From an uncultured cyanobacterium (lineage in GTDB: Bacteria; Cyanobacteriota; Cyanobacteriia; PCC-6307; Cyanobiaceae): DNA of 64,000 nucleotides. Below, one piece after another: positions 28,781 through 37,680 of this stretch (within the stretch, counting starts at the first letter, position 1; each line of letters opens with the position of its first letter). The DNA is taken from the NCBI GenBank assembly GCA_903858015.1, contig CAIOGZ010000046.1:1-64000 (forward strand), given 5' to 3'. Made by a program: the position numbers and the translations under genes. The notes below the pieces were generated by a model. The model saw nothing but the letters and a program-made list of their open reading frames with translations. It was not told where the DNA came from and ran no database searches.

Positions 28781-29131
28781 TTAGAGCAGCTCGTAACCGG
28801 CGCCGGCAGGAGCCACGACCGAAATAAACAGCAACGGTTCGCTGCCATCGTTGACAACCCCATGCACCTCACCTGGGCTGGCGACAACAATGTCGCCGGC
28901 CACAATGGGGCGTTTCTCACCAGTTGCGGCCACTTGATACTGGCCCTGCCCCGCAAGGATCGTCCAAGTATCTTGGCCGCTTGGATGCACATGGGCGGCA
29001 ATCCGTTGGCCAGGTTTGACATGCCAGGCGACGATCACAGCTTGCGGAGATTCTGATACAACCGATCGGATTGGATCGGCGTCAGTTGGCTGGAAGCAAT
29101 TGGCGCTTTTGTAGATCCGCTCTTGACCCAT
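28781..29131 (-). CDS. Single-domain cupin protein
   Basis: A 116-residue small beta-barrel. The cupin metal motif reads IAAHVHPSGQDTWTILAGQG (His, His, Gln and a usual Glu position replaced) with the second motif GEVHGVVNDG. The ligand and reaction are unknown. It lies just behind the attC-like site and TIR gene on the same strand. Confidence 0.75.
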   Translation of the reverse strand: MGQERIYKSANCFQPTDADPIRSVVSESPQAVIVAWHVKPGQRIAAHVHPSGQDTWTILAGQGQYQVAATGEKRPIVAGDIVVASPGEVHGVVNDGSEPLLFISVVAPAGAGYELL

Positions 29132-29157
29132 GGAACCCTTGAAATTTGCTGAGCGTA

Positions 29158-29274
29158 CACTAACTTCAGGCCGCAGTGGTTTTGGGATGCCGAACGCCCA
29201 TCATCACCCGCCCGAGCCCACCCACGCGGGAAACCAAGCGCATGCATCGGGTCGGGTGCATGATGTTGTTAGGC
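29158..29274 (-). other. attC-like site behind the TIR gene (tentative)
   Basis: Read on the minus strand, the segment opens with GCCTAAC, a perfect match to the integron R'' box RYYYAAC, and ends 117 bases later with GTTAGTG, two mismatches from the R' box GTTRRRY. A palindrome CATGCA...TGCATG lies inside. The inner arms pair only poorly by eye. Position (behind the TIR stop) and a truncated integron integrase elsewhere in the window support the idea, but it is unproven. Confidence 0.3.
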
Positions 29275-29300
29275 CTCGCTCGCCACCAGAGCCTGAGTAC

Positions 29301-30245
29301 TTAGCCTTTGAGCGATCGCTTCAGTGTTGGGGAAACGTTGTAGACCCGTTGGAGGCCTCCAATCATCTTCGACAGGGCGATATGGCCATTGCTTTCCAGC
29401 AAAACTAGTATGTTATCAACCAGCATTCTTGGCTGGCCGAGTTCTTGCTCTAATTCAACGTTGGCAAGAATCTGTTTGTTCACTATCGCGGAAACTAGAT
29501 CTGCAACGGCCTGGTCATATTTGGGAATGCATGAGCGGGCAAAGGTTTCAAAGCCATAGTTTGTAACTTGAAAATGATGAATCCCGGGCCCTATGGTGCG
29601 TGAAAGTTTTATGTAGCCTTGTTGATCCAGCACTTCCAGAGAGTCTGATAGTTCCGACCCTGGAAACAAGTGATCGCCATTTTTCAAATAGACATTGCCA
29701 GGATTTATGAAGGCATGGCCTGTCTTCAGCGCGTCCTCGCAGGCCAGTTTGAGGACCAGACTGTCGATGTTGTTTAAGCCGCCAATTGAGGAGACAAAGG
29801 CCGTGCTGTACATCGGCGCTTGTCCAAGTGGCGGCTTGTCCGTGGTGCCGAAGATTGCCGCTACGATGCGGTCGAGGCTAGCTGGGTAGGAAACTAAGTC
29901 TTCTATGCGTTGCCACAGTGTACTGCTGAGCGCCTCCGGTACGTCGCACTCGTCGATTATGACAGGGATCAGTTTGCTTCCTGAATTGACTCGCCGGACA
30001 AATGCGACGTTCAGTTCTTCCCGGACCCATGGCTTCTGAACACTGAACTTGGACAGTACAACGATCACGGCGGAAGCGTCCTTGATTCCTTCTTCAAAGA
30101 TCTTGTCAACAAGGCTGTCGCCTGGGAGCATTTCCCATTTGTCTAGCCAGACATCGACCCCTCGGGCACGGAGCTCAGTTGCGAAACCAAGAACGAACCT
30201 GTCCTTGTCTTCGCTCGCGTGACTAACAAAGACCTTCGGTGCCAT
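29301..30245 (-). CDS. TIR-domain protein, candidate defence NADase
   Basis: A 314-residue protein with an N-terminal TIR domain (about 1-135): KVFVSHASEDKDRFV, DVWLDKWEMLPGDSL, AVIVVLSKFSVQKPWVREEL; Glu76/Glu77 is the position of the catalytic glutamate of TIR NADases. The C-terminal half (about 160-314) has DSLEVLDQQGYIKLSRT, which looks like winged-helix or all-helix sensor modules, unassigned. ATG 30245 follows AGGGAGA by seven bases. An upstream longer frame is discounted. No partner effector gene is adjacent on the same strand except a cupin. Confidence 0.8.
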   Translation of the reverse strand: MAPKVFVSHASEDKDRFVLGFATELRARGVDVWLDKWEMLPGDSLVDKIFEEGIKDASAVIVVLSKFSVQKPWVREELNVAFVRRVNSGSKLIPVIIDECDVPEALSSTLWQRIEDLVSYPASLDRIVAAIFGTTDKPPLGQAPMYSTAFVSSIGGLNNIDSLVLKLACEDALKTGHAFINPGNVYLKNGDHLFPGSELSDSLEVLDQQGYIKLSRTIGPGIHHFQVTNYGFETFARSCIPKYDQAVADLVSAIVNKQILANVELEQELGQPRMLVDNILVLLESNGHIALSKMIGGLQRVYNVSPTLKRSLKG

Positions 30246-30318
30246 GTGATCTGTCTCCCTGGAATGAGCGGTTGAATTGTTGACGCTGATGGAAGCTGCT
30301 AGTCCTAACTCTTTATTT

Positions 30319-30468
30319 GGAGGTTCCGAGAACCACGCCCCAAGTGCCCTCCCCTTTCCGAGAACCACCCTGGGGCATCGGGCTGGATACCCGCAAAACC
30401 ATTGCGGTGCAAAGCTCCTTGGCAAAGGCCAGCCAAGCATAGGCGTGGTTTGCGGGTCCGATAACCAC
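30319..30468. repeat. 150-base dispersed repeat, copy A
   Basis: It aligns without gaps, about four-fifths of positions identical by eye, to 44639-44788 (copy B). It contains three CCGAGAACCAC-like words and a long stem CCCGCAAA...TTTGCGGG with about 55 bases between the arms. On the minus strand a shared frame beginning VVIGPANH reads into a TAA at the end of the homology in both copies. This may be a duplicated small gene end or a structured mobile unit. It occupies most of the 30246-30820 gap with copy C. Confidence 0.75.
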
Positions 30469-30609
30469 ATGCTTGGCAAGATACAAAACTCAGATCGGAT
30501 GGCCAGACTGGCCATGAGCCCAATTGAAAGCGAAGATAGGCGGCATAGCCAATCCGATCCCTCGAACTCTTTATAAACGCCTCAACAAACTACAGCCCTC
30601 CGGCCGTTG

Positions 30610-30719
30610 CTTTCCGTGAACCACGATACGATCACATGGCTATTGCCTTGCATCACTTGCCCCATAGTGCTTTAGAAAGCCTTGCCCAAGATAGCGGTAG
30701 TTCAGGGTCCGATAACCAC
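30610..30719. repeat. Degenerate third copy (C) of the dispersed repeat
   Basis: Only the ends match copies A and B: CTTTCCGTGAACCAC at the left and GGGTCCGATAACCAC at the right. The interior differs and the shared minus-strand frame is broken by stops. It may be a decayed relative. Confidence 0.4.
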
Positions 30720-30820
30720 TTGTTCAGGACACTAAACCATGCCGACTGCGCCACCCGCCTTTCAGCGCCCCATTCCGCCGGTGGGCCCAGCCCTCACCCG
30801 CCCCCGACAGGGCCGAGGCC

Positions 30821-32782
30821 TCACCCCTTCGCCGGCTCCGCAGCACCCGCCAGGGCAATCCCCGCCTGCTGCAGCGCCTCCACCAGCCGCAGCAGCAACT
30901 CCCGCTCCACCCGCCCCTGCCGGCCGGCCAGGGTGACCACCACCAGCGCCACCTCCAGGCCCTGGGGGTTCACCTGCCGCAGGCCCAGCAGCTGGGGGGG
31001 CTCGAGCAGATCGGCGCTCCAGGCCGGGTCGGCGGCGAAGGCGGCGGCGGCCTGGCCGAGCACGGCGAGGGCCCGGCGGGGATCGGCGCCGCCGTGGGCG
31101 AGGGTGAGGCGTAGCTCTTTTCCGGAGCGCAGCTTCGTGGTGTTCACCACCCGCTTGCACTGGTTGTTGGGGATCACCACCACCCGTTGGTCGGGGCTGC
31201 GCAGTTGGGTGCTGAGTAGATCTACATCGATCACTTCACCGCTGAGGCCGTCGATCGTGATCGCATCGCCGATGGCGTAGCGATCTTCCAGCAGCAGCAC
31301 CAGGCCGGCGACGAAATCGCGCAGCAAGTCTTGAAATACCAGGGCGAGGGCACCGAGCAGGGCGCCGCTGGCGAGCAGGGCGTGGTTGGAGAGGTCGCGG
31401 ACGCCGGGGATGGCGGCCACCACCCAGACGGCCACGAGCGTGATGCAGGCCAGGTGCACCAAGCGGTTCACCACCCGCTTCAGGCTGCGGTAGCGCTGGT
31501 TGCGGCGGGCTCGCTGCTCCGGCGGCAGCAATGGATTGCCATTCCACTGGCTGAGCAGGGCCGCCAGCACCGCCTGCAGCAGCAGGGCCAGCAGCCAGCC
31601 AAACAGCAGTTTGCCCACCACCGAGAAGGGCTGCAGCAGCAAATCGATCGCCAGGGGGATCTGACCCGGCACCGCCAGCACCGCCACCCCCACCATCAGC
31701 GGCAGCAGCAGCAGCACAGCCGCCAGCAAGCTGCGGCTCAGCAGATGCAGCGCCGGGATCAGCAGGGCTGAGGCTCGGCCTCGGCCTGAGGCTGGGCCTG
31801 GAGCTGGAGCTGGAGCTGGAGCTGGGCCTGGGGCTGGGGCTGGGGCCGGGCCTGGGGCCTGGGCTGGCGCTAAGGCTGGGGCCGGCTGGGAACAAGGCCG
31901 GGAGGCGGCCGACACCTTCACCTGCCGCAGCTCCAGCTGGCCAAGCCGCCGCTTGACCAGCCGCCAGAGCACCAGGCCCGTGAACAGCAGCGCCCCCAGC
32001 CCCAGCTCCAGCAGCGCCATCGCCCGAAAGCGGCGCCCCAACACCCCCGACTCCAACAAATGGCGCGCGAACCGCAGCCGCCGCTCCAGCAGCAACCGCC
32101 AGCGCTCGGCCAGGTGCTCGGGCGTGGTGCCGTTGAGCCGGGCGTCTTCAGCGGTGACGCTCAGCAGGGGCAGGGGCAGCTCCCTGCCCGGCACCCGCGC
32201 CTGCAGCACGGGCGGGCCGCCACTGCCGGCGGCCACCTCCACCCGCAGGGCGCCGGGATCGCCCAGCAAACCAAGCTGGTTGCTATCGCAGACGCGCTGG
32301 CCGCTGCGCAGGTAGAGCTGATCGAGGATGAATTCACCGAGTCCTTCCGCCTCCGTGCACACCTGCTGGGCGCGATAGAGCAGTTCGAGGTTGCCCTCGA
32401 TCACCTGGGCCCGCTGCCGCGCATCCGGCCCGCCCGAAGCCGCCACCACCGGCGAGGCCACGGTGAGCACCGGAATACCGAGGATGCGCACCTTGGCGCG
32501 GTGGAAGCTGCCGCTATCGCGCACCTCCTCGGCCGCCTGGGGCCGGGGCGCCGAGGCCTGGGGGGCGGCGATGCTGGTGGGCTCGGCCGCCAGGGGAAGC
32601 TGGCCGAGCAGCAGCACCAGCAGCCCGGCTAGCAGCAGGGGCAGCAGCCGCCGGCGTCGTCGTCGAGGGGTGGCGAAGGGAGGCAGGGGGAGGTGGGAGG
32701 AAAGGCCCCTCCTTCCGGTGGTCGCAGCGCCGGCTGGGGTCCCCCGTAAGCGGCGCTGCGGCAAAGGCATGGGGAGCGGCAT
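30821..32782 (-). CDS. Mechanosensitive ion channel, MscS family
   Basis: A membrane channel of about 653 residues that would open under membrane tension. A signal-like first segment (LLPLLLAGLLVLLLGQLPLA) is followed by a periplasmic part, then several membrane helices. The MscS pore helix and beta domain cover about 480-570: GALALVFQDLLRDFVAGLVL, RYAIGDAITIDGLSGEVIDV and VVVIPNNQCKR. A Pro-Ala-Gly linker (about 330-360) is coded by hexamer repeats (31785-31870). I start it at ATG 32782; an upstream Met at 32920 lies in repeat DNA. Confidence 0.82.
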   Translation of the reverse strand: MPLPMPLPQRRLRGTPAGAATTGRRGLSSHLPLPPFATPRRRRRRLLPLLLAGLLVLLLGQLPLAAEPTSIAAPQASAPRPQAAEEVRDSGSFHRAKVRILGIPVLTVASPVVAASGGPDARQRAQVIEGNLELLYRAQQVCTEAEGLGEFILDQLYLRSGQRVCDSNQLGLLGDPGALRVEVAAGSGGPPVLQARVPGRELPLPLLSVTAEDARLNGTTPEHLAERWRLLLERRLRFARHLLESGVLGRRFRAMALLELGLGALLFTGLVLWRLVKRRLGQLELRQVKVSAASRPCSQPAPALAPAQAPGPAPAPAPGPAPAPAPAPGPASGRGRASALLIPALHLLSRSLLAAVLLLLPLMVGVAVLAVPGQIPLAIDLLLQPFSVVGKLLFGWLLALLLQAVLAALLSQWNGNPLLPPEQRARRNQRYRSLKRVVNRLVHLACITLVAVWVVAAIPGVRDLSNHALLASGALLGALALVFQDLLRDFVAGLVLLLEDRYAIGDAITIDGLSGEVIDVDLLSTQLRSPDQRVVVIPNNQCKRVVNTTKLRSGKELRLTLAHGGADPRRALAVLGQAAAAFAADPAWSADLLEPPQLLGLRQVNPQGLEVALVVVTLAGRQGRVERELLLRLVEALQQAGIALAGAAEPAKG

Positions 32783-32875
32783 GGCGCCGGAACGGGGGGC
32801 GTCGGAAGGTGCGGGTCGGCAGGTGGCTGACCGCTCGGGCGCCCCCGGTGGCGGGGAGGGCCAACAAACCTGGTC

Positions 32876-32945
32876 ATCATGGCGGCCTGCTTTTGCGGCC
32901 ATGCCTGCCTTTGCGGCCATGGCAGCCTGCCTTTGCCGCCATGCC
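32876..32945. repeat. TTGCGGCCATGCCTGCC-type tandem units upstream of mscS
   Basis: Three to four units built on TTGCGGCCATGSCTGCC, 18-22 bases long, lie between mscS and the divergent doxX gene. They are readable as repeated MAAKAG peptides if mscS is started upstream, but are probably part of the untranslated leader. Confidence 0.55.
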
Positions 32946-33082
32946 AGCTAGTGGTGGAGCTGGCCTGGAGCCAATCGCCTGCTGGCTGCACGGCTTTGAG
33001 GCCCAGCTTCTCAGGCGCTTCACGTTTCTTCACCTGGATTGTCAGACTGGCTTCACCAGCCACCAGTCGCCAGTCCCCGGCC

Positions 33083-33769
33083 ATGTCCACTCCCCTGTTG
33101 CTTGAGCTGTTCGCCGGCTTCGTTGCTGCCTGCGTCGCCCTCTGGTTTGTGCTGCTGAGCCGCTCCGCCAAGCCCCGCGAGGTCGGTGCTGAGGCCGTCG
33201 CGGCCGCCCCCGCCCTCGGGCTCGGAGGCCCGGGCGGCCTGCCGGTTGCGCTGCGCCGCCTGGCTGCCACCTACTTCCTGCCCGAGGGCCCCCTGGCCAG
33301 CACGGCCCTGTTGCTGCTGCGGCTCACGATCGGCGTGATGATGATCCACCACGGCCAGGAAAAGCTGGCCGATCCCCAGCAGTTCGCCAACACCTATGTG
33401 GCGTCGCTGCATCTGCCCTTCCCGCTGTTCTTCGCCTACGCCGCCGGCTTCTCCGAACTGATCGGCAGCTGGCTGCTGATCCTCGGCCTGCTCACCCCAT
33501 TCGGGGCCCTGGCGATCACCGGCACGATGGGGGTGGCGGCCTACCAGCACATCCTCACCGCCGGCCTCAACATCTACGTGCTGGAGCTGGTGGTGCTCTA
33601 TCTGGGCGGCAGCCTCGCCCTGCTGCTGCTCGGTCCCGGCCGGATCTCCTTCGATGCCGCCATCGTGCACGACCTGCTCGAAGATCCCAGCAGCTCGCCC
33701 AGCAACGATCAGGCCAACCAACCCCTCACCCCTGCCTACGCGATGGTGCGCGGCGACAGCCGGGGCTGA
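33083..33769 (+). CDS. DoxX-family membrane protein
   Basis: A 228-residue membrane protein. After an N-terminal helix and a linker it shows the four-helix DoxX core: LLLRLTIGVMMIHHGQEKL, FFAYAAGFSELIGSWLLILG, ITGTMGVAAYQHI and VLYLGGSLALLLLG. DoxX proteins are linked to redox and thiosulfate metabolism, but the function here is unknown. It is divergent from mscS across the repeat region and converges with phr. Confidence 0.8.
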   Translation: MSTPLLLELFAGFVAACVALWFVLLSRSAKPREVGAEAVAAAPALGLGGPGGLPVALRRLAATYFLPEGPLASTALLLLRLTIGVMMIHHGQEKLADPQQFANTYVASLHLPFPLFFAYAAGFSELIGSWLLILGLLTPFGALAITGTMGVAAYQHILTAGLNIYVLELVVLYLGGSLALLLLGPGRISFDAAIVHDLLEDPSSSPSNDQANQPLTPAYAMVRGDSRG

Positions 33770-33823
33770 TCGCGGCCAACACCTCCAGCTGGGCAATCGA
33801 TCGCGGTGGCTCTACCGCCGCGG

Positions 33824-35428
33824 TCAGCCCAGGTTCAAATCGAGGCCCAGCTGAATCACGCTGTTGTCGGCGGCGGCGGCGCTCTTGCGCCGACGGCCCC
33901 CAGCACCGTTGGCTTTACCAGCGCTGGCTTTTCCAGAGTTGGCTTTTCGAGCGGAGCGGCGGGATCCGTGCTTGCTGTGGATGGCGGCGGCCAGGGCGCC
34001 GAAGTTTTGCTGCTGGCGGCGGCCCCAGAGCCGCTCCCGCGCCGCGCGGGCAGCGGCCACCGGATCCACCACCGGCTCGGGGTAGTCCACCCCGAGCCTG
34101 AAACCCAGCCGCCGCGCCTTGCTGGGCGGCAGGCACCAGGGTTCATGCAGGTGCTCCAAAGGCACGGCGGCCAGTTCCGGCAGCCACTGGCGCAGAAACA
34201 CCCCCTGGGGGTCGTGATCTTGACCCTGTTTGATCGGGTTGTAGATGCGGATCGTGTTGATGCCGGTGGTGCCCGCCTGCATCTGGCATTGGCTCCAGTG
34301 GATGCCGGGCTCGTAATCGAGGAAGAGGCGGGCCAGGTGCAGGCCGGTGGCGCGCCAGGGCAACTCCAGGTGGTGGCTCGCCACCGACAGCAACATCGCC
34401 CGCATGCGGAAGTTGATCCAGCCGGTGGCGATCAAGGCGCGCATGCAGGCATCCACAAACGGCAGGCCGGTGCGCCCCTCACACCAGGCCGCCAGCCGCT
34501 CCGGGTCGGCGTCGCTGGGGTCGACGACCGTGAGCGGATGCAGTTCGCGGAACTCCAGATCCGGCTGGCTTTCCAGCTTCTGGATGAAGTGGCAGTGCCA
34601 GTGCAGCCGCTCCTCGAACCCCCGCAGCGCCCGGGGCCATTCGCCGCGCTCCGCCGCAGGCAGGGCCCGCAGGGCGGCGCCGCGCTGGCGGCTGGCCTGC
34701 ACCACCTCCCGCATCGACAGGGTGCCCCAGGCCAGGTGGGCCGAGAGCCGCGAGCAGCTGGCGAAGGCGGTGGTGGGGCTGGAGAGCTCGCGGTGGTAGC
34801 GGGCGCCGCGCTGCTGCAGAAAACTCTCCAGCACGGCCAGGCCCTCACGGCGGCCACCCCGCTGGCGGCCCGCGCAGGGATCCGGCGCCAGGGCCAGCTG
34901 GGCGGCCGGGGGAATCGGGCCGGGATCGAGGCCCGGCAGGGGCGTCAGCGCCGCCGGGGGCGGCGCGATCGGCTCGGCCATGCGCGCCTCCCAGCGGCGG
35001 GCCCAGCCATCGCGGCTGGCCAGCCGCCGGATCACGCCAAACTGCGGGATCTCGTGCCAAGGGATGCCGTGGGCGCGGGCCCAGGCGGCGACGCGCCGGT
35101 CGCGGGCGTAGGTCCAGCCATTGCCGGTTTCCTCATGGCTCCACAGCCCGGCCACCCCAAAGCGGCGCTGGGCCCGCTCCAGCACCTGCTCCACCACCCC
35201 GGCCCGCACCACCAGGGGCTGGCCAAGCCGCGCCAACTCCATTCGCAACTGCTCCAGGCCCTCGGCGCAGAAGGCCCAGTGGCGAGCTGAGGCATCAGCC
35301 TGCAGCCAAAACTCCGGTTCCACCACGAACAACGGCAGCACCGGGCCGAGCCGACTGGCCTGCAGCAGCGGCTGGTGATCGCAGCTGCGCAGGTCGCGCT
35401 TGAACCAAACGATCTGCAGCGGGCCCAT
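33824..35428 (-). CDS. phr: Deoxyribodipyrimidine photolyase / cryptochrome family
   Basis: A 534-residue FAD flavoprotein expected to repair UV dimers with light. It opens IVWFKRDLRSCDHQPL (antenna domain). The FAD-binding domain includes LSAHLAWGTLSMREV, WRATGLHLARLFLDYEPGIHWSQ, TTGINTIRIYNPIKQGQDHDP and an N-terminal HEETGNGWTYARD. It belongs to the FAD-binding/DASH-related branch; photolyase activity is not proven. The C-terminal tail with SGKASAGKANG comes from three 15-base repeats (33908-33952). Its 5' end was duplicated to 42084-42511. Confidence 0.87.
   Translation of the reverse strand: MGPLQIVWFKRDLRSCDHQPLLQASRLGPVLPLFVVEPEFWLQADASARHWAFCAEGLEQLRMELARLGQPLVVRAGVVEQVLERAQRRFGVAGLWSHEETGNGWTYARDRRVAAWARAHGIPWHEIPQFGVIRRLASRDGWARRWEARMAEPIAPPPAALTPLPGLDPGPIPPAAQLALAPDPCAGRQRGGRREGLAVLESFLQQRGARYHRELSSPTTAFASCSRLSAHLAWGTLSMREVVQASRQRGAALRALPAAERGEWPRALRGFEERLHWHCHFIQKLESQPDLEFRELHPLTVVDPSDADPERLAAWCEGRTGLPFVDACMRALIATGWINFRMRAMLLSVASHHLELPWRATGLHLARLFLDYEPGIHWSQCQMQAGTTGINTIRIYNPIKQGQDHDPQGVFLRQWLPELAAVPLEHLHEPWCLPPSKARRLGFRLGVDYPEPVVDPVAAARAARERLWGRRQQQNFGALAAAIHSKHGSRRSARKANSGKASAGKANGAGGRRRKSAAAADNSVIQLGLDLNLG
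33908..33952. repeat. Three 15-base repeats in the phr C-terminus
   Basis: Units GTTGGCTTTACCAGC, GCTGGCTTTTCCAGA and GTTGGCTTTTCGAGC, exactly 15 bases each, read on the minus strand as (S/A)GKA-type pentapeptides in the C-terminal tail. Confidence 0.8.
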
Positions 35429-35629
35429 GGCGGCGGAAGCTAACCAGGGGAAGGGGGTAGGTGCGGTGGGCTGAACGAATGCGGTGGCGCCTGCGGATGG
35501 GGTGGCGGGGGCGCCATCATTTGGAGCACAGGGGGGTCTCGCCAGTGGCCCTGGGCCCCTTGTGCTGCATCGGAGCTTCCTGCCGCCCAATCCGGCCAGG
35601 CTGGAATCAGCAGCTCAACGGAGGTGCCG

Positions 35630-36334
35630 ATGGCCCGGTTTCTGAATCGTTTCAGCGCAGGCAGGGGCCGTTCGTTGAAAGGCATCGCTCCAGCGGCAGC
35701 GGCCTTGCTGGTTCTGGCCAGCTCCGTTCAGGCGGGCCCCAGCGCCGCCGGCCCTGGATCCGGCCCTGCGGCTCCGTCCACCGCGATGCCCCCTGGCAGT
35801 GGCCGCAGCGGCATGCCGATGGGTCAGCGTTCGGCCGATGCCCACTTCATCGTGATGATGATTCCTCACCACGAGGGGGCCATCGCCATGGCGGAGCTGG
35901 CCCTGCAGCGCTCCAGGCGTCCGGAGATCCGGGCCTTGGCGGAGAGGATTCGCACCAGTCAGAGCCAGGAGAATGCCCAGATGCGGCGCTGGTATCGCCA
36001 GTGGTACGGCAGCGACGTGCCCCCCTGGCCAGGCCAGGGGATGGGCATGGGGGGTGGCATGGGCATGGGCATGAGGGGTGGCATGGGAATGGGCATGCCT
36101 GGTTTCAGCACCAGCCTTGATGCCCTGCGCACAGCTCCCGACTTCGATCGGGCCTTTCTCGAGCAGATGATTGCCCACCACCGCATGGGCGTGATGATGG
36201 CCTCCCATGCCCAATGGGGCACCGTCCATCCCGAGCTGCGGAAGCTGGAGGCGGCAATGGTGCGGGTGCAGAGCGAGGAGATCGAGCAGATGGCCCGCTG
36301 GTATCAGCAGTGGTTCGGCACAGCGAACCGCTAA
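35630..36334 (+). CDS. Exported DUF305 protein, probable periplasmic copper binder (copy 1)
   Basis: A 234-residue protein with a signal peptide (basic start, then [14 protein letters not shown]) and two DUF305-type four-helix units: [21 protein letters not shown] and [20 protein letters not shown], each carrying HH and Met ligands. Between them is a Gly-Met-rich loop ([14 protein letters not shown]) suited to copper(I). The family includes CopM of Synechocystis. ATG 35630 follows GGAGG at 35620-35624. It is near a MerR regulator and a second DUF305 gene. Confidence 0.82.
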   Translation: MARFLNRFSAGRGRSLKGIAPAAAALLVLASSVQAGPSAAGPGSGPAAPSTAMPPGSGRSGMPMGQRSADAHFIVMMIPHHEGAIAMAELALQRSRRPEIRALAERIRTSQSQENAQMRRWYRQWYGSDVPPWPGQGMGMGGGMGMGMRGGMGMGMPGFSTSLDALRTAPDFDRAFLEQMIAHHRMGVMMASHAQWGTVHPELRKLEAAMVRVQSEEIEQMARWYQQWFGTANR

Positions 36335-36384
36335 GCCGCCAGGGGTTTCCCCAGACCGCCCCAGTCAGGTGGCGAAGATCAAGC

Positions 36385-36813
36385 TCAGCGGTTGGCGGCG
36401 ACCAGCACGGCAGTGGGAGCAGCCGGCGTACGGCCACCACAGGCTTCCCAGCTGTTGAGCAGGGCAAACAGCTCGGTCTGTAGGTTTTGCATCGCTGTGA
36501 TCTTCTCGCCGATCTCACCGGCCTTGCTGCGGATCCGCGCCTTCAGGTCGCTGCAGGTGCAGACGCCCGAGCGCCGCGCCGCGAGGATCTGCCGCACATC
36601 CGGCAGCGGCATCTCCATGGCCCGCAGGGTGCGGATCAGGGCCAGTTCCGAGAACACCCCGTCATCGAAGAGCCGGTAGCCACCGGCGCTGCGGCTGATC
36701 GGCTGGATCAGCCCTTCATCGCAGTAGAAGCGGATCGTCTTGACGGTGAGGCCGGAGCGGTTGGCCACCTCGCCGATCTTGAGGGGCGGCTTCCCAGGCG
36801 GGGCAAGCACCAC
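36385..36813 (-). CDS. MerR-family metal-responsive regulator
   Basis: A protein of about 142 residues: helix-turn-helix IGEVANRSGLTVKTIRFYCDEGL, wing YRLFDDGVFSEL, LIRTLRAMEMPLPDVRQIL, then a dimer coiled coil. Cysteines in GVCTCSDL and in WEACGG near the C-terminus are candidate metal ligands. The exact metal is not clear. It starts on GTG (36813 or 36810), right beside the operator 36814-36844. It controls, by position, the divergent DUF305 gene, and an identical operator half-site precedes the glutaredoxin-MauE gene. Confidence 0.85.
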   Translation of the reverse strand: MVLAPPGKPPLKIGEVANRSGLTVKTIRFYCDEGLIQPISRSAGGYRLFDDGVFSELALIRTLRAMEMPLPDVRQILAARRSGVCTCSDLKARIRSKAGEIGEKITAMQNLQTELFALLNSWEACGGRTPAAPTAVLVAANR

Positions 36814-36844
36814 TTGACTCTCCAGCAAGGGGAGAGTGCATGGT
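36814..36844 (+). promoter_or_regulatory. MerR-type operator and 19-base-spacer promoter
   Basis: A perfect 7-7-7 dyad ACTCTCC-AGCAAGG-GGAGAGT (36817-36837) lies between -35 TTGACT (36814-36819) and -10 CATGGT (36839-36844). The 19-base spacing is the hallmark of promoters that MerR proteins twist into activity; the dyad layout equals that of CueR-type copper boxes. It faces the DUF305 gene starting at 36874. Confidence 0.82.
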
Positions 36845-36873
36845 AGGGCTGATCCGTTGGCTGCGTTGCCTCG

Positions 36874-37593
36874 ATGCGCCCTGCTCCCGCCGTTCTGGCG
36901 CTGTTTGGCCTGCTGGCGGCCCCAGTCCCGGCCCTGGCCCAGCTGGATCCCCACCACGGCCACCATCAGCACCACCCAATGGGGGCTCCACCCCCCGCGT
37001 CATCGCCGGCTGCCGCAGCCGTCGATCACAGCGCCCACAACCACGAGGTCGGTCCAGCCGGGCGCACCTACGACCTGCGCTGGCTCGACGCGATGGTGCA
37101 GCACCACACCGGTGCGCTGCGGATGAGTGCGTTCGTGTTCGACATCGGCCAGCCAGGCGTGGGTGCGCTGGCCAAGCAGATCTGGCGCGACCAGGCCCAG
37201 GAGATCAAGGCGATGGGCCAATGGCGCAAAGCCTGGTATCCCGAGGCGCCCGTCTACCCCGTGGCCTTGAAGACCGATGGCGATCCCAACAGCATGGAAA
37301 GCCTGGAGCGCATGGGCGCCGCTCAGATCGAGGCGATGCAGATGATGGGCTCCACGCCAACGCGGGAGAACCGTGTCACCTGGTTTCTCGAAGGGATGCT
37401 CGCCCACCATGGCGCTGCGCTGGTGATGGCCCACGACGCGCTCAGGAAGAGCCGCAACCCCACGATCAGGAGGCTGGCGGGCGCGATCATCGTGGCCCAG
37501 CGGCGCGAAATCCTTGAGCTGCGCCGCATGCTCAGCCATGACGGACTCAACAAACCCGAGTACCACCAGTTCGATGCCCTGTTCTCGTTCTGA
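36874..37593 (+). CDS. Exported DUF305 protein, probable periplasmic copper binder (copy 2)
   Basis: A 239-residue protein with signal peptide (AVLALFGLLAAPVPALA) followed by a His-rich start (HHGHHQHHP and HSAHNH). DUF305 motifs are DAMVQHHTGALRMSAF and EGMLAHHGAALVMAHDAL. It is transcribed from the MerR-type promoter 30 bases upstream. Directly behind its stop two perfect copies of CTGATCAACGCCTGG (37590-37619) form another 15-base repeat. Copy 1 (35630) is its paralogue. Confidence 0.83.
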   Translation: MRPAPAVLALFGLLAAPVPALAQLDPHHGHHQHHPMGAPPPASSPAAAAVDHSAHNHEVGPAGRTYDLRWLDAMVQHHTGALRMSAFVFDIGQPGVGALAKQIWRDQAQEIKAMGQWRKAWYPEAPVYPVALKTDGDPNSMESLERMGAAQIEAMQMMGSTPTRENRVTWFLEGMLAHHGAALVMAHDALRKSRNPTIRRLAGAIIVAQRREILELRRMLSHDGLNKPEYHQFDALFSF

Positions 37594-37680
37594 TCAACGC
37601 CTGGCTGATCAACGCCTGGGGGTGGCTGCGCTGGCGCTGGCCTGTGCTCAGCAGCGGCCGGGCCCGGGCCTGAGGGCCGC

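Noticed and set aside
29158-29274. Firm annotation as an integron attC site
   Set aside because: The R'' box is perfect but the R' box has two mismatches and the inner arms pair poorly, so it is kept only as tentative.
30246-30515. N-terminal extension of the TIR protein
   Set aside because: It lies in the dispersed repeat; the ATG at 30245 has a good ribosome site and starts the TIR fold.
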